Positions 1 through 8,747 of a DNA stretch of 22,528 bases are shown one piece after another. The DNA is from Desulfonatronaceae bacterium UBA663. GTDB lineage: Bacteria; Desulfobacterota; Desulfovibrionia; Desulfovibrionales; Desulfonatronaceae. The notes under the pieces were generated by a model, which searched no databases, was not told the origin of the DNA, and saw only the letters and a program-made list of their open reading frames with translations. Location of the stretch: contig DBNV01000078.1 of NCBI GenBank assembly GCA_002299865.1, forward strand, positions 2,458-24,985, written 5' to 3'. The translations under genes and the position numbers were made by a program. Within the stretch, counting starts at the first letter, position 1. Every line of letters begins with the position of its first letter.

Positions 1-181
1 CGAGGAACGCCGCGAGGAACGCTATCTCTTCCACCCCAAGGACGTGTACAGAGTCAGCAAACTGGAGAGGCTATGCCGGGATTTCGAACTGTCGGTCATG
101 GCCGGGACGATCATCATCGATCTGCTGGAGCGCATCGAGGTCTTGGAACAACAGGTCCGGGACCTGCGTCGGTTGCTGTGA
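1..181 (+). CDS. MerR-type chaperone modulator (CbpM-like), 3' end only
   Basis: Only the last 59 codons are present; the gene begins before the window. The frame starting at base 2 reads through to a TGA stop. It gives an arginine/glutamate-rich stretch, then LFHPKDVYRVSKLERLC, and ends in a Leu/Ile/Glu-rich amphipathic helix (LLERIEVLEQQVRDLRRLL). This pattern, a MerR-like helix-turn-helix remnant followed by a C-terminal coiled coil, fits the CbpM/MerR chaperone-modulator family. Members often sit between a DnaJ/CbpA-type co-chaperone gene and clpB, and they bind and restrain the J-protein. The position directly before clpB on the same strand supports this. Because the DNA-binding N-terminus is missing, a general MerR-family regulator cannot be excluded. 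Confidence 0.65.
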   Translation, partial: EERREERYLFHPKDVYRVSKLERLCRDFELSVMAGTIIIDLLERIEVLEQQVRDLRRLL

Positions 182-257
182 ACAAACAATGCCGCTCGTC
201 CCCGGTTACGTAAACAGGCCCTGACTCGTTCACGTTTACGGACCCGTTCATGTTCAC
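178..257. promoter_or_regulatory. Cluster of GTTYAY hexamers before clpB, candidate operator
   Basis: Six copies of a GTTYAY-type hexamer lie within 80 bp. Plus-orientation copies are at 228-233 (GTTCAC), 234-239 (GTTTAC), 246-251 (GTTCAT) and 252-257 (GTTCAC). Inverted copies are at 178-183 (GTGAAC) and 210-215 (GTAAAC). The four plus copies form two back-to-back pairs with an 18-bp period. The inverted copy at 209-215 and the plus copy at 234-240 form a 7-bp inverted repeat. This looks like a multi-site operator for clpB, but no known heat-shock operator such as CIRCE is recognisable, so a regulatory role is inferred. Confidence 0.35.
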
Positions 258-358
258 AAACAGCGCATATCAGCCATGACGAGTCCGGAAACGTGCACGC
301 GTCCGAGTACGATGGAAAAAATATCGGCATATTTTTCTCCCCATGAAGGAACATTGCC

Positions 359-2965
<2,607 letters not shown>

Positions 2966-2990
2966 AAACAGTTCGCCGCCATCCCGAGCC

Positions 2991-3020
2991 TTGACAACTT
3001 GATCTTTGTTCGTCTATACA
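2991..3020 (+). promoter_or_regulatory. Sigma-70 type promoter of the tRNA pair
   Basis: A perfect -35 box TTGACA (2991-2996) is followed, after an 18-bp spacer, by TATACA (3015-3020). Transcription would begin a few bases later, roughly 15-20 nt before tRNA-Val. A strong, simple promoter is expected for stable RNA genes. Confidence 0.7.
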
Positions 3021-3042
3021 TTTTTTCCTTCCGGGCGGGAAT

Positions 3043-3118
3043 GGGCGGATAGCTCAGCTGGGAGAGCATCGGTCTTACAAGCCGAGGGTCACAGGTTCGA
3101 GCCCTGTTCTGCCCACCA
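3043..3118 (+). tRNA. tRNA-Val (anticodon TAC)
   Basis: A full 76-nt cloverleaf can be drawn. The acceptor stem pairs GGGCGGA with TCTGCCC (one G-U), with discriminator A and an encoded CCA end. The D-arm contains AGCTCAGCTGGGAGAGC, the anticodon loop is CTTACAA giving TAC, and the T-loop is GTTCGAGCC. UAC reads valine GUN codons. It is the first gene of a two-tRNA transcript. Confidence 0.96.
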
Positions 3119-3127
3119 TTCACAAGC

Positions 3128-3204
3128 GGGGCCGTAGTTAAGTTGGTTATAACGCCGGCCTGTCACGTCGGAGGGCGCGGGTTCGAGTCCCGTCGGCCCC
3201 GCCA
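3128..3204 (+). tRNA. tRNA-Asp (anticodon GTC)
   Basis: A 77-nt cloverleaf with acceptor stem GGGGCCG paired to CGGCCCC, discriminator G and an encoded CCA. The D-arm has TAGTTAAGTTGGTTATAAC, the anticodon loop is CTGTCAC giving GTC, and the T-arm is GCGGGTTCGAGTCCCGT. Nine bases separate it from the end of tRNA-Val. The lower-GC stretch begins right after its terminator. No copy of its 3' end was seen downstream, so integration at this tRNA is not shown. Confidence 0.96.
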
Positions 3205-3234
3205 GAATGTAAGGTCCTTTCGAGGACTTACCAT

Positions 3235-3265
3235 AAAGGCCGGAAGGTTGCTTCCGGCCTTTTTT
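3235..3265 (+). terminator. Intrinsic terminator of the tRNA transcript
   Basis: A perfect 12-bp stem (AAAGGCCGGAAG paired to CTTCCGGCCTTT) with a GTTG tetraloop runs straight into a T-tract ending at 3265. It lies 30 nt after tRNA-Asp. Confidence 0.93.
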
Positions 3266-3668
3266 GGTCTTTGCAATCATGCTCAATTTTCATCTGATGT
3301 TGAAAGAACTCGCAAGGCCATGAACCTCTGCTGATTATGAGAAGAAGTTTCATCAAACAAGGATGGCGGCATGAGGGAATTGGTGTCCACTATTGACATC
3401 CGACCTTGGATAATGGAAAGGGTTGTTTAGCAGAGGGGATTTATCTTGACATTGTCACATTTAAATAGGGGTATCTTTCAGAGGGTGTTAAATCAAGCTC
3501 TGGAGGTACCTCTGAATAAGCAGCAAGCCTGGCTTACAGAACATGGTTTTGTAATGTGACAATGTCAAGTTGAAAAAGGTACGGAAAGGAGGTGAGAAAA
3601 AAGGCAGTGGGTTGAGCGTAAAGCTTTTAAGTTAATAACCTGTCAACATTACAAAACAAGGATCTCTA
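3266..3668. other. Low-GC intergenic stretch behind the tRNAs
   Basis: About 400 bp without a convincing gene and clearly more AT-rich than the flanking core genes. It contains the 125-bp element with 17-bp inverted ends (listed separately). It also contains an 11-base perfect match to the consensus ribosome-binding site (AAAGGAGGTGA, 3585-3595) that has no sensible reading frame after it. A possible but weak promoter for the next gene (TTGAGC at 3612, TTAATA at 3632, short spacer) is not convincing. The mix of an orphan ribosome-binding site and inverted-repeat DNA suggests debris of past insertion. Confidence 0.5.
3445..3569. repeat. 125-bp element with perfect 17-bp terminal inverted repeats
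   Basis: CTTGACATTGTCACATT at 3445-3461 is exactly reverse-complemented at 3553-3569. The 91-bp interior has an open frame across the left arm, ending at a TGA (3557-3559) in the right arm. It reads QRVLNQALEVPLNKQQAWL and looks protein-like, but I do not recognise it. No target-site duplication is visible in the flanks. A MITE-like relic or a paired-operator structure are both possible. Confidence 0.55.
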
Positions 3669-4487
3669 ATGTTTAAAAAAACCGTATGCTTGACAATCGC
3701 TTTTTTTATTCTTGGTATTCTTGGTGTGCATTTTGCTGCAGCTAAGGAAAGCATTGTGGGTCTTGGAGTAAGAGGGGTTAAGGACCCGATAGACAGGATA
3801 TCGATGGTCTTTGAAAAAAAGAATCCTCTCATTGCGATAAGTACCAAAGAGGAAACAGGCGGTGTTGCTATTGAAACCATAGGCAAAGGGACTCCAGGTT
3901 ACAACTTTGGAATGATTACACGCCCGTTGAATGACAAAGAAAAGGCTGCTTATCCTGATGTAAGGGCTTTTCTATTTGCAAAGGACGGGGTTGCCATAGT
4001 AGTTCACCCGGATAATCCTGTGAAAGGTCTTACATCTGCTCAGGTAAGGGATATCTATAGCGGCAAGGTCACCAACTGGGCTGAGGTCGGCGGCGAAAAA
4101 GGCGTTATTACAGCGTTAATCAGGGAGGAAGGATCCGGGCAGAGGGTGGCTTTTGAAAAAGCGGTTATGGAAGCTGAGAAGCCAGGACCCAGGGCCAGGG
4201 TGTTAGGTAGTATGGGCGGTATGAAGGCAGAGGTTGAGATTGACAGATCCGCTATTGGATACATACTAATCACCGCTGTTGGTGATAGCGTCAAAGCGCT
4301 TGAACTGGACGGCTATGCTGCAACACTTGAAAATGTAAAGGCCGGCACCTATGTGGTAAGTGTTCCTTTTTATCTAATAACCAAGGGTGATCCCCACGGA
4401 GCTACCAAGACATTTATTGATTATCTAATGAGCCCTGAAGGGCAGATGGCTGTTAAAAGACAAGACCTTGCTCCGGCGGTAAGGTAA
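3669..4487 (+). CDS. PstS-like phosphate-binding periplasmic protein
   Basis: A 272-residue substrate-binding protein of the PstS/PBP-like family, which captures phosphate (or a similar oxyanion) in the periplasm for an ABC importer. Residues 1-25 form a signal peptide (KK, hydrophobic core, AAA cleavage site before KES). LTSAQVRDIYSGKVTNW (about 121-137) is the typical PstS helix-strand motif. EEGSGQR (153-159) corresponds to the SGT/SGTR anion-binding loop, with Q replacing T. The C-terminal FIDYLMSPEGQ is also typical. AAGGA lies 6 nt before the ATG. No pstCAB, phoU or phoB partner is in the window, and its codon use and low G+C differ from all neighbours. It is probably a transferred orphan. 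It might serve in sensing or bind another anion, since the first anion-binding loop is not canonical. Confidence 0.85.
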   Translation: MFKKTVCLTIAFFILGILGVHFAAAKESIVGLGVRGVKDPIDRISMVFEKKNPLIAISTKEETGGVAIETIGKGTPGYNFGMITRPLNDKEKAAYPDVRAFLFAKDGVAIVVHPDNPVKGLTSAQVRDIYSGKVTNWAEVGGEKGVITALIREEGSGQRVAFEKAVMEAEKPGPRARVLGSMGGMKAEVEIDRSAIGYILITAVGDSVKALELDGYAATLENVKAGTYVVSVPFYLITKGDPHGATKTFIDYLMSPEGQMAVKRQDLAPAVR

Positions 4488-4492
4488 TTTTT

Positions 4493-4514
4493 AGAGAGGG
4501 GGCAACCCCTCTCT
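4493..4514 (+). terminator. Stem-loop just after the pstS-like gene
   Basis: AGAGAGGGG paired with CCCCTCTCT around a GCAA tetraloop, starting 6 nt after the stop codon. It is a stable 9-bp hairpin but is not followed by a T-run, so it may stabilise the 3' end rather than terminate by itself. Confidence 0.4.
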
Positions 4515-4582
4515 GTAAGGAAATGCAGCTTACGTGCAAAAGCTGATCAATCTAGGCTTACCCTCTGTTAAGGGGGAATTTT

Positions 4583-4624
4583 ACAACCCTCTATCCCCCT
4601 TAGCTAAGGGGGATAGAGGGTTGT
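4583..4624. repeat. 42-bp perfect palindrome
   Basis: Each 21-base arm is an exact reverse complement of the other, centred on AGCT with no loop. The core of each half is ACAACCCTCTATCCCCCTTA. A related partial motif (CCCTCTGTTAAGGGGG) lies about 20 bp upstream. C-rich/G-rich palindromes of this style resemble the dispersed repeats found between genes in several lineages. Here it sits in the low-GC stretch after the pstS-like gene and could also block transcription. Confidence 0.75.
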
Positions 4625-4736
4625 TTGAAAATCCTTCGGCTCAATCCTCCACTCTAGAATGCCGCATGCGCGAAGAAAATATTGCCGCTCCCCTCTTGTG
4701 CCCTTTCCTTTTTTCAAGTAACTGAAAGTATCTTTT

Positions 4737-4783
4737 GCGCGTTTGAAATTCTCCGACCCAAGGAGATCTCGCGCAGTTTTTTT
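4737..4783 (+). terminator. Terminator-like hairpin inside the RRM gene leader
   Basis: GCGCG (4737-4741) pairs with CGCGC (4770-4774), and TCTCC (4750-4754) pairs with GGAGA (4762-4766). AG and seven T's follow (4777-4783). It stands about 100 nt before the ATG of the RNA-binding protein, with no gene directly upstream that needs it. It could be an attenuator or the end of a small RNA. Confidence 0.5.
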
Positions 4784-4881
4784 AGTTTTGGATGAGGCAC
4801 GGCGGAACGGACATTCCCTGGAAAAGGCCGGATGGCGGCCTTAAGCTTGCAAGCGGTCAAACGTCAATTGGAGATTCTCGC

Positions 4882-5259
4882 ATGGAAAACAAATTGTATG
4901 TCGGCAACCTTTCTTACTCAACTACCGAAGACGAGCTGCGCAACCTTTTCGTGCAGGTAGGTTCGGTGCAGTCCGTCGCCCTGATCAAGGACCGCGAGAC
5001 TGGCCGCTCCAAAGGATTCGCTTTTGTGGAGATGAGCACTTCGGAAGAAGCCCAAAAAGCCATTAAGCAGTTCCACGGTCAGGATTTTCAGGACCGTCCG
5101 CTGACTGTGAACATTGCCCGCCCGCGGGAAGACCGTCCGCCCCATGATGGGGGCGGCACACGAGGCGGAAGGCCTAGTGGCGGCCGCTCCGGCGGTGGCG
5201 GCCGCTCCGGCGGTGGCGGCGGCTCCGGCGGTGGCGGCGGCAAGCAGCGCGGCTGGTAA
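4882..5259 (+). CDS. RRM-type RNA-binding protein with Gly-rich RGG tail
   Basis: A 125-residue protein with one RNA recognition motif. RNP2 is LYVGNL (5-10) and RNP1 is KGFAFVEM (about 44-51). A Gly/Arg/Ser tail from about residue 89 onward follows. These small single-RRM proteins bind single-stranded RNA and in several bacteria are induced by cold, acting like RNA chaperones. I chose the ATG at 4882 because GGAG lies 8 nt before it and the protein then begins MENKLYVGNL, the family norm; an in-frame ATG 30 codons upstream adds unrelated sequence. The tail is encoded by three 18-bp tandem units (5179-5232), so its length may vary between strains. Cold induction is family knowledge, not shown here. 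Confidence 0.93.
   Translation: MENKLYVGNLSYSTTEDELRNLFVQVGSVQSVALIKDRETGRSKGFAFVEMSTSEEAQKAIKQFHGQDFQDRPLTVNIARPREDRPPHDGGGTRGGRPSGGRSGGGGRSGGGGGSGGGGGKQRGW
5179..5232 (+). repeat. Three 18-bp tandem repeats in the RRM gene tail
   Basis: Two identical units GGCGGCCGCTCCGGCGGT are followed by a third differing by one base, and then by a partial unit. They encode repeated Gly-Gly-Arg/Gly-Ser-Gly-Gly. In-frame copy-number change would lengthen or shorten the RGG tail without breaking the gene. Confidence 0.8.
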
Positions 5260-5285
5260 CCGATTGCAATTCAATCAACCACGTC

Positions 5286-5323
5286 AAAAGCGGTCGGCTC
5301 ATGCATGAGCCGACCGCTTTTTT
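5286..5323. terminator. Bidirectional terminator between the RRM gene and pyrR
   Basis: A perfect palindrome, AAAAGCGGTCGGCTCAT paired with ATGAGCCGACCGCTTTT, with T's on the 3' side in both orientations. It lies 26 nt after the RRM gene stop and 19 nt after the pyrR stop, so it can end both convergent transcripts. Confidence 0.93.
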
Positions 5324-5342
5324 ATGATCGCCACGCATATTG

Positions 5343-5915
5343 TCAGGGCCGCTCGTTGAGCAGCACCGCATCTCGACCGTCCTGCTCCTGCACGAACACG
5401 TCCACCTGCTCGAAAAGCGAGGTGTTCACCTTCTTGCCGACGTAATCGGCATGAATGGGCAGCTCCCGGTGGCCCCGATCCACCAGCACCAACAATTCCA
5501 CCCGTTGCGGACGGCCATAGTCCAAAATGGCCTCCAGGGCCGCGCGCACGGTCCGTCCGGTGAACAGGACGTCATCCACCAGGACGATTTCCCGGCCGTC
5601 AACGTCAAAGGGAATCTGCGTCTTGTGGATCAACGGCTGACTGTCCAGACGGGTCCAGTCGTCCCGGTATAAATTAATGTCCAGGCTGCCCAGAGGGATC
5701 TGCCGATCCAGCTTTTTTTCTAGGATGGCCTTGATGCGCTTGGCCAGTTCCACCCCCCGGCGTTGCACGCCCACTAGGGCCAATCGGTCGCCGTCGCCGT
5801 GGCGCTCGATCACCTCGTAGGCCAAACGCTCCAGGGTCCGCCGGACTTCCGGGGCATTGAGCAAGACCTTGCCTTGGTTCGACATGTTTGACGCAGGTTG
5901 TGTACTCATGTGCAT
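5343..5915 (-). CDS. pyrR: Bifunctional pyrimidine regulator / uracil phosphoribosyltransferase PyrR
   Basis: PyrR-family protein of up to 190 residues. In many bacteria it senses UMP and controls pyrimidine genes by RNA binding, and it can make UMP from uracil and PRPP. The PRPP-binding signature VLVDDVLFTGRT is at about 111-122. GVQRRGVELAKRI (49-61) and GSLDINLYRDD (77-87) are typical family segments. Three in-frame ATGs (5915, 5909, 5885) are possible starts. The second has better spacing from a GGACGG sequence, and the third gives the most family-like N-terminus (MSNQGKVLLNAPEV). No PyrR-type attenuator was recognised before pyrF, so RNA-level regulation here is not demonstrated. The gene is convergent with the RRM gene and divergent from copA. 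Confidence 0.92.
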   Translation of the reverse strand: MHMSTQPASNMSNQGKVLLNAPEVRRTLERLAYEVIERHGDGDRLALVGVQRRGVELAKRIKAILEKKLDRQIPLGSLDINLYRDDWTRLDSQPLIHKTQIPFDVDGREIVLVDDVLFTGRTVRAALEAILDYGRPQRVELLVLVDRGHRELPIHADYVGKKVNTSLFEQVDVFVQEQDGRDAVLLNERP

Positions 5916-6032
5916 CCCGTCCGCTTAAGAATGAGGCTCGCCAAGAAAGCGCACCGCGCTAAGGCGCCCCGCAGTGCCGCACTTGCCGCAATGCTTGCTA
6001 TTCACAGGGCAGAGAAAAAAAATGTACCTATA

Positions 6033-6055
6033 CGCCAGGCCTGCCAGGCCTGGCG
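6033..6055. promoter_or_regulatory. 23-bp near-perfect palindrome upstream of copA
   Basis: CGCCAGGCCTG and its exact reverse complement CAGGCCTGGCG are separated by one base. It lies in the pyrR-copA divergent spacer, 57 bp before the copA start and just after a TATACG sequence. It is a candidate operator or hairpin. It does not match CopY, CsoR or CueR sites that I know. A second small hairpin (CTTGCC/GGCAAG, 6077-6092) lies nearer the ATG. Confidence 0.35.
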
Positions 6056-6111
6056 AGCGGCTTTCCGCGATAACGCCTTGCCCAGCGGCAAGACAAAACT
6101 AAGGACGCCCC

Positions 6112-8652
6112 ATGACGAACACTCCGCCCAATTCTGTCCGTGTGCAAAAGGCCGTATATGCCGTCCAAGGCATGACCTGTGCCGCCTGCGTCAGGCGGAT
6201 GGAAAACGCGGTTTCCGAACTGAACGGTGTGCGCAAGGTTGCCGTAAACCTGGCCACGGAGACCATGACCGTAGAATGGGACCAGAACGCAATCCAGCCG
6301 GAAAGCTTCATCCAGGCCGTGCAACAGGCCGGCTACTCCGTGCGTCACAAAACCAGGCCGGGCGAGATCGAACTGGCCGTCCAAGGCATGACCTGTGCCG
6401 CCTGCGTCAGGCGGGTGGAAAACGCCGTGACTGCCCTAGACGGTGTGCTTCAGGCCCACGTGAATCTCGCATCCGAAACTGTCCAGGTACGCTTTGCCCC
6501 GGAAAAGGTCAATCCAGACGACATGATCCGGGCCATTCGCAACGCCGGCTACCATGCCTTCGCGCCCCAGGACGACCTGGGGTCAGCCACGCAAGCCCAA
6601 CGCCGGGAAATGCTGGCCCGCCTGGCGGCCATACGCGCCAAACTGTTTCTGGCTGCGGGCTTTACCGTGCCCTTGTTTGTTATTTCTATGGGCAAGATGG
6701 TCGGCCTGCCCATGCCGGCTTTCTTAAGTCCGCAGCATCATCCGCTGAACTTTGCTCTGATCCAATTCCTACTGACCCTGCCGGTGCTTTGGGCCGGCCG
6801 GGAATTCTACGCACGGGGCTTCCCCAATCTCTGGAAGCGCGCCCCGAACATGGACTCCCTGATCGCCGTGGGTACAGGCGCGGCCTTTGTCTACAGCACC
6901 TGGAACCTGGTGGAAATCGCCCTGGATCACGAGCCCATGGCCAGGGCCATGGACCTCTATTTTGAAACCGCTGCCGTGATCATCACCCTGGTCATGCTCG
7001 GCAAGTTTCTGGAAACCCGTTCCAAGGTGCGCACTTCGGACGCCATCAGACAGTTGATGGAACTCACGCCCAGGACAGCCACCCGCATCCGCGACAATCG
7101 TCAGGAACTCATCGCCCTGGAACAGATTCGTCCCGGCGACCTGCTTCTGATCAAGCCTGGTGAACGCATTCCCGTGGACGGATGGCTTGAGCAAGGCCAG
7201 ACCAGCGTGGACGAATCCATGCTCACCGGAGAAAGCATGCCCGTGGGCAAGAAGCAGGGCGACGCCCTGATCGGCGGGACCCTCAACGCCCACGGCGCCA
7301 TTCACATGGTTGCCGAACGCATCGGCCGGGATACGGTTTTGGCCAGAATCATCCGGCTCGTTCAGGAGGCCCAGGGCTCCAAGGCGCCCATCGCCAGCCT
7401 GGTGGACACCTTAAGTCTGTATTTCGTGCCCGCGGTCATTGTCGTGGCCGTCTTCTCCGGCCTGGCCTGGTACTTCATCGGCCAGGAGCCCTTTTCCTTT
7501 GCCCTGCGTATTTCCATCGCCGTGCTGGTCATCGCCTGCCCCTGCGCCATGGGCCTGGCCGCGCCCACGGCGATCATGGTCGGAGTAGGCCGTGGCGCGC
7601 AGCTCGGCGTGCTCATCAAGGGTGCCGAGGCCTTGGAAACCGCACGGGGGGTGCAGGCCGTGGTCCTGGACAAAACCGGGACCCTGACCCAGGGCCGTCC
7701 CGCAGTCACGGACATTATTCCCCTTTCAGGACACATACGCTTAAGTGCGGACGACCTGCTGCGTCTGGCTGCGGGGGCCGAATCCCACTCCGAGCACCCT
7801 TTGGCCAAGGCCGTTGTCGGCTCGGCCCGGGAAAAGGGATTGGGAGAGCCCCTTGTGGAGAATTTCATGTCCATCCCCGGCCAGGGCATCAGCGCCAAGG
7901 TGGACGGACACGAAGTGCTCCTGGGCAATCGGCATTTTATTCGCGAACGCATCGGGTTGGAACTTGACACGGATCAAAGTCAATCCGTGACTGCAAAGCT
8001 GTCAAACGCAGGCAAGACGGCGCTGTTCATGGCCGTGGACGGCAAGCCCGCGGCATTGCTGGGCATCGCCGACCGCATCAAGCCGGAAGCGCGGGATGTT
8101 GTTGCGATCCTGAAAAACAGGGGGCTTAGGGTGATCATGCTCACCGGCGACAACGAGCAGACGGCCCAAGCCGTGGCGGCCCAGGCCGGGATTGACGAAG
8201 TGCGGGCCGAGGTGCTGCCCGAGAACAAGGCCGAGGAAATCAAGCGGTTACAGGAGCAGGGACTCAAGGTGGCCATGGTCGGCGACGGGATCAACGACGC
8301 CCCGGCCCTGGCCCAGGCGGATCTGGGCGTGGCCATGGGCACGGGCATCGACGTGGCCATCGAATCCGGGGACATGGTGCTCATGAGCGGCAACCTTAAG
8401 GGTTTGCTCACAGCCCTAAGCTTAAGCCGGGCCGTGGTCCGCAACATCAAGCAAAATCTGTTCTGGGCCTTTGCCTACAACGTTTTGGGCATCCCGGTGG
8501 CTGCAGGCCTGCTCTACGCCTTCGGCGGACCGACCTTAAGCCCGATGATCGCCGGCGGGGCCATGGCCATGAGTTCTGTTTCCGTAGTCAGTAACGCCTT
8601 GCGGCTGCGCCTTTTCCGGCCGGACCGGCCAGCCGGACCGGCCGGGTCCTAA
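6112..8652 (+). CDS. copA: Cu(I)-exporting P1B-type ATPase
   Basis: An 846-residue inner-membrane ATPase that pumps monovalent copper out of the cytoplasm. Two N-terminal heavy-metal-associated domains carry GMTCAAC (20-26 and 92-98). The actuator domain has LTGES. CPC (476-478) in the membrane segment is the copper-transport motif, with AYN and MAMSS in the last two membrane helices, which together mark the Cu(I) (P1B-1) subgroup. DKTGT with phosphorylated Asp520, SEHPLAK and GDGINDAP complete the ATP-binding part. AAGGA lies 6 nt before the ATG. The two metal-binding domains share an identical 39-base stretch. The C-terminus (RPDRPAGPAGS) is encoded by a GC-only direct repeat (GCCGGACCGGCC twice). 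No copper chaperone or regulator gene is adjacent. Silver may also be carried, as in other family members. Confidence 0.96.
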   Translation: MTNTPPNSVRVQKAVYAVQGMTCAACVRRMENAVSELNGVRKVAVNLATETMTVEWDQNAIQPESFIQAVQQAGYSVRHKTRPGEIELAVQGMTCAACVRRVENAVTALDGVLQAHVNLASETVQVRFAPEKVNPDDMIRAIRNAGYHAFAPQDDLGSATQAQRREMLARLAAIRAKLFLAAGFTVPLFVISMGKMVGLPMPAFLSPQHHPLNFALIQFLLTLPVLWAGREFYARGFPNLWKRAPNMDSLIAVGTGAAFVYSTWNLVEIALDHEPMARAMDLYFETAAVIITLVMLGKFLETRSKVRTSDAIRQLMELTPRTATRIRDNRQELIALEQIRPGDLLLIKPGERIPVDGWLEQGQTSVDESMLTGESMPVGKKQGDALIGGTLNAHGAIHMVAERIGRDTVLARIIRLVQEAQGSKAPIASLVDTLSLYFVPAVIVVAVFSGLAWYFIGQEPFSFALRISIAVLVIACPCAMGLAAPTAIMVGVGRGAQLGVLIKGAEALETARGVQAVVLDKTGTLTQGRPAVTDIIPLSGHIRLSADDLLRLAAGAESHSEHPLAKAVVGSAREKGLGEPLVENFMSIPGQGISAKVDGHEVLLGNRHFIRERIGLELDTDQSQSVTAKLSNAGKTALFMAVDGKPAALLGIADRIKPEARDVVAILKNRGLRVIMLTGDNEQTAQAVAAQAGIDEVRAEVLPENKAEEIKRLQEQGLKVAMVGDGINDAPALAQADLGVAMGTGIDVAIESGDMVLMSGNLKGLLTALSLSRAVVRNIKQNLFWAFAYNVLGIPVAAGLLYAFGGPTLSPMIAGGAMAMSSVSVVSNALRLRLFRPDRPAGPAGS
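6160..6414 (+). repeat. Direct repeat within copA (two HMA motifs)
   Basis: The 39 bases at 6160-6198 recur exactly at 6376-6414, a 216-base (72-codon) offset. Agreement continues for most of the next dozen bases. They encode AVQGMTCAACVRR in both copies. Flanking domain sequence is much more diverged, suggesting a recent tract of gene conversion rather than a recent whole-domain duplication. Confidence 0.85.
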
Positions 8653-8681
8653 CGGTCGCCAAGTCTCGACAAGCTTGTAAT

Positions 8682-8710
8682 TTGACAAACCATGTCCCTG
8701 TATTTACTTA
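8682..8710 (+). promoter_or_regulatory. Possible promoter of the HesB-like gene
   Basis: A consensus TTGACA (8682-8687) lies between copA and the HesB-like gene, preceded directly by a 10-bp palindrome ACAAGCTTGT (8669-8678). The matching -10 is weak (TTTACT or TACTTA around 8703-8710), so the call is tentative. Confidence 0.35.
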
Positions 8711-8747
8711 CTCCTCTCACCACAATCCACCTGGAGGTTTAATCATC

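Larger units (their letters stand above)
4488..4881. other. Intergenic region before the RNA-binding protein gene
   Basis: About 390 bp with no supportable gene. In order it holds the post-pstS stem-loop, the 42-bp palindrome, a C/T-rich stretch, a terminator-like hairpin (4737-4783) and the likely leader of the RRM gene. The leader has two small hairpins: AAGGCC/GGCCTT at 4824-4842 and GCTTGCAAGC at 4845-4854. A long structured 5' leader is common for RRM/cold-shock genes. I see no confident promoter. Confidence 0.45.

Noticed and set aside
4534..4725. 63-codon ORF over the 42-bp palindrome
   Set aside because: It runs through repeat DNA, has no ribosome-binding site and has no recognisable protein pattern.
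3128..4780. Genomic island with att sites at tRNA-Asp
   Set aside because: No integrase and no second copy of the tRNA 3' end were found; only the composition change supports transfer.
5898..6965. 355-codon plus-strand frame overlapping the start of copA
   Set aside because: Out of frame with copA, Arg/Gly/Pro-rich, and spans both the pyrR start and the intergenic palindrome; composition marks a shadow.
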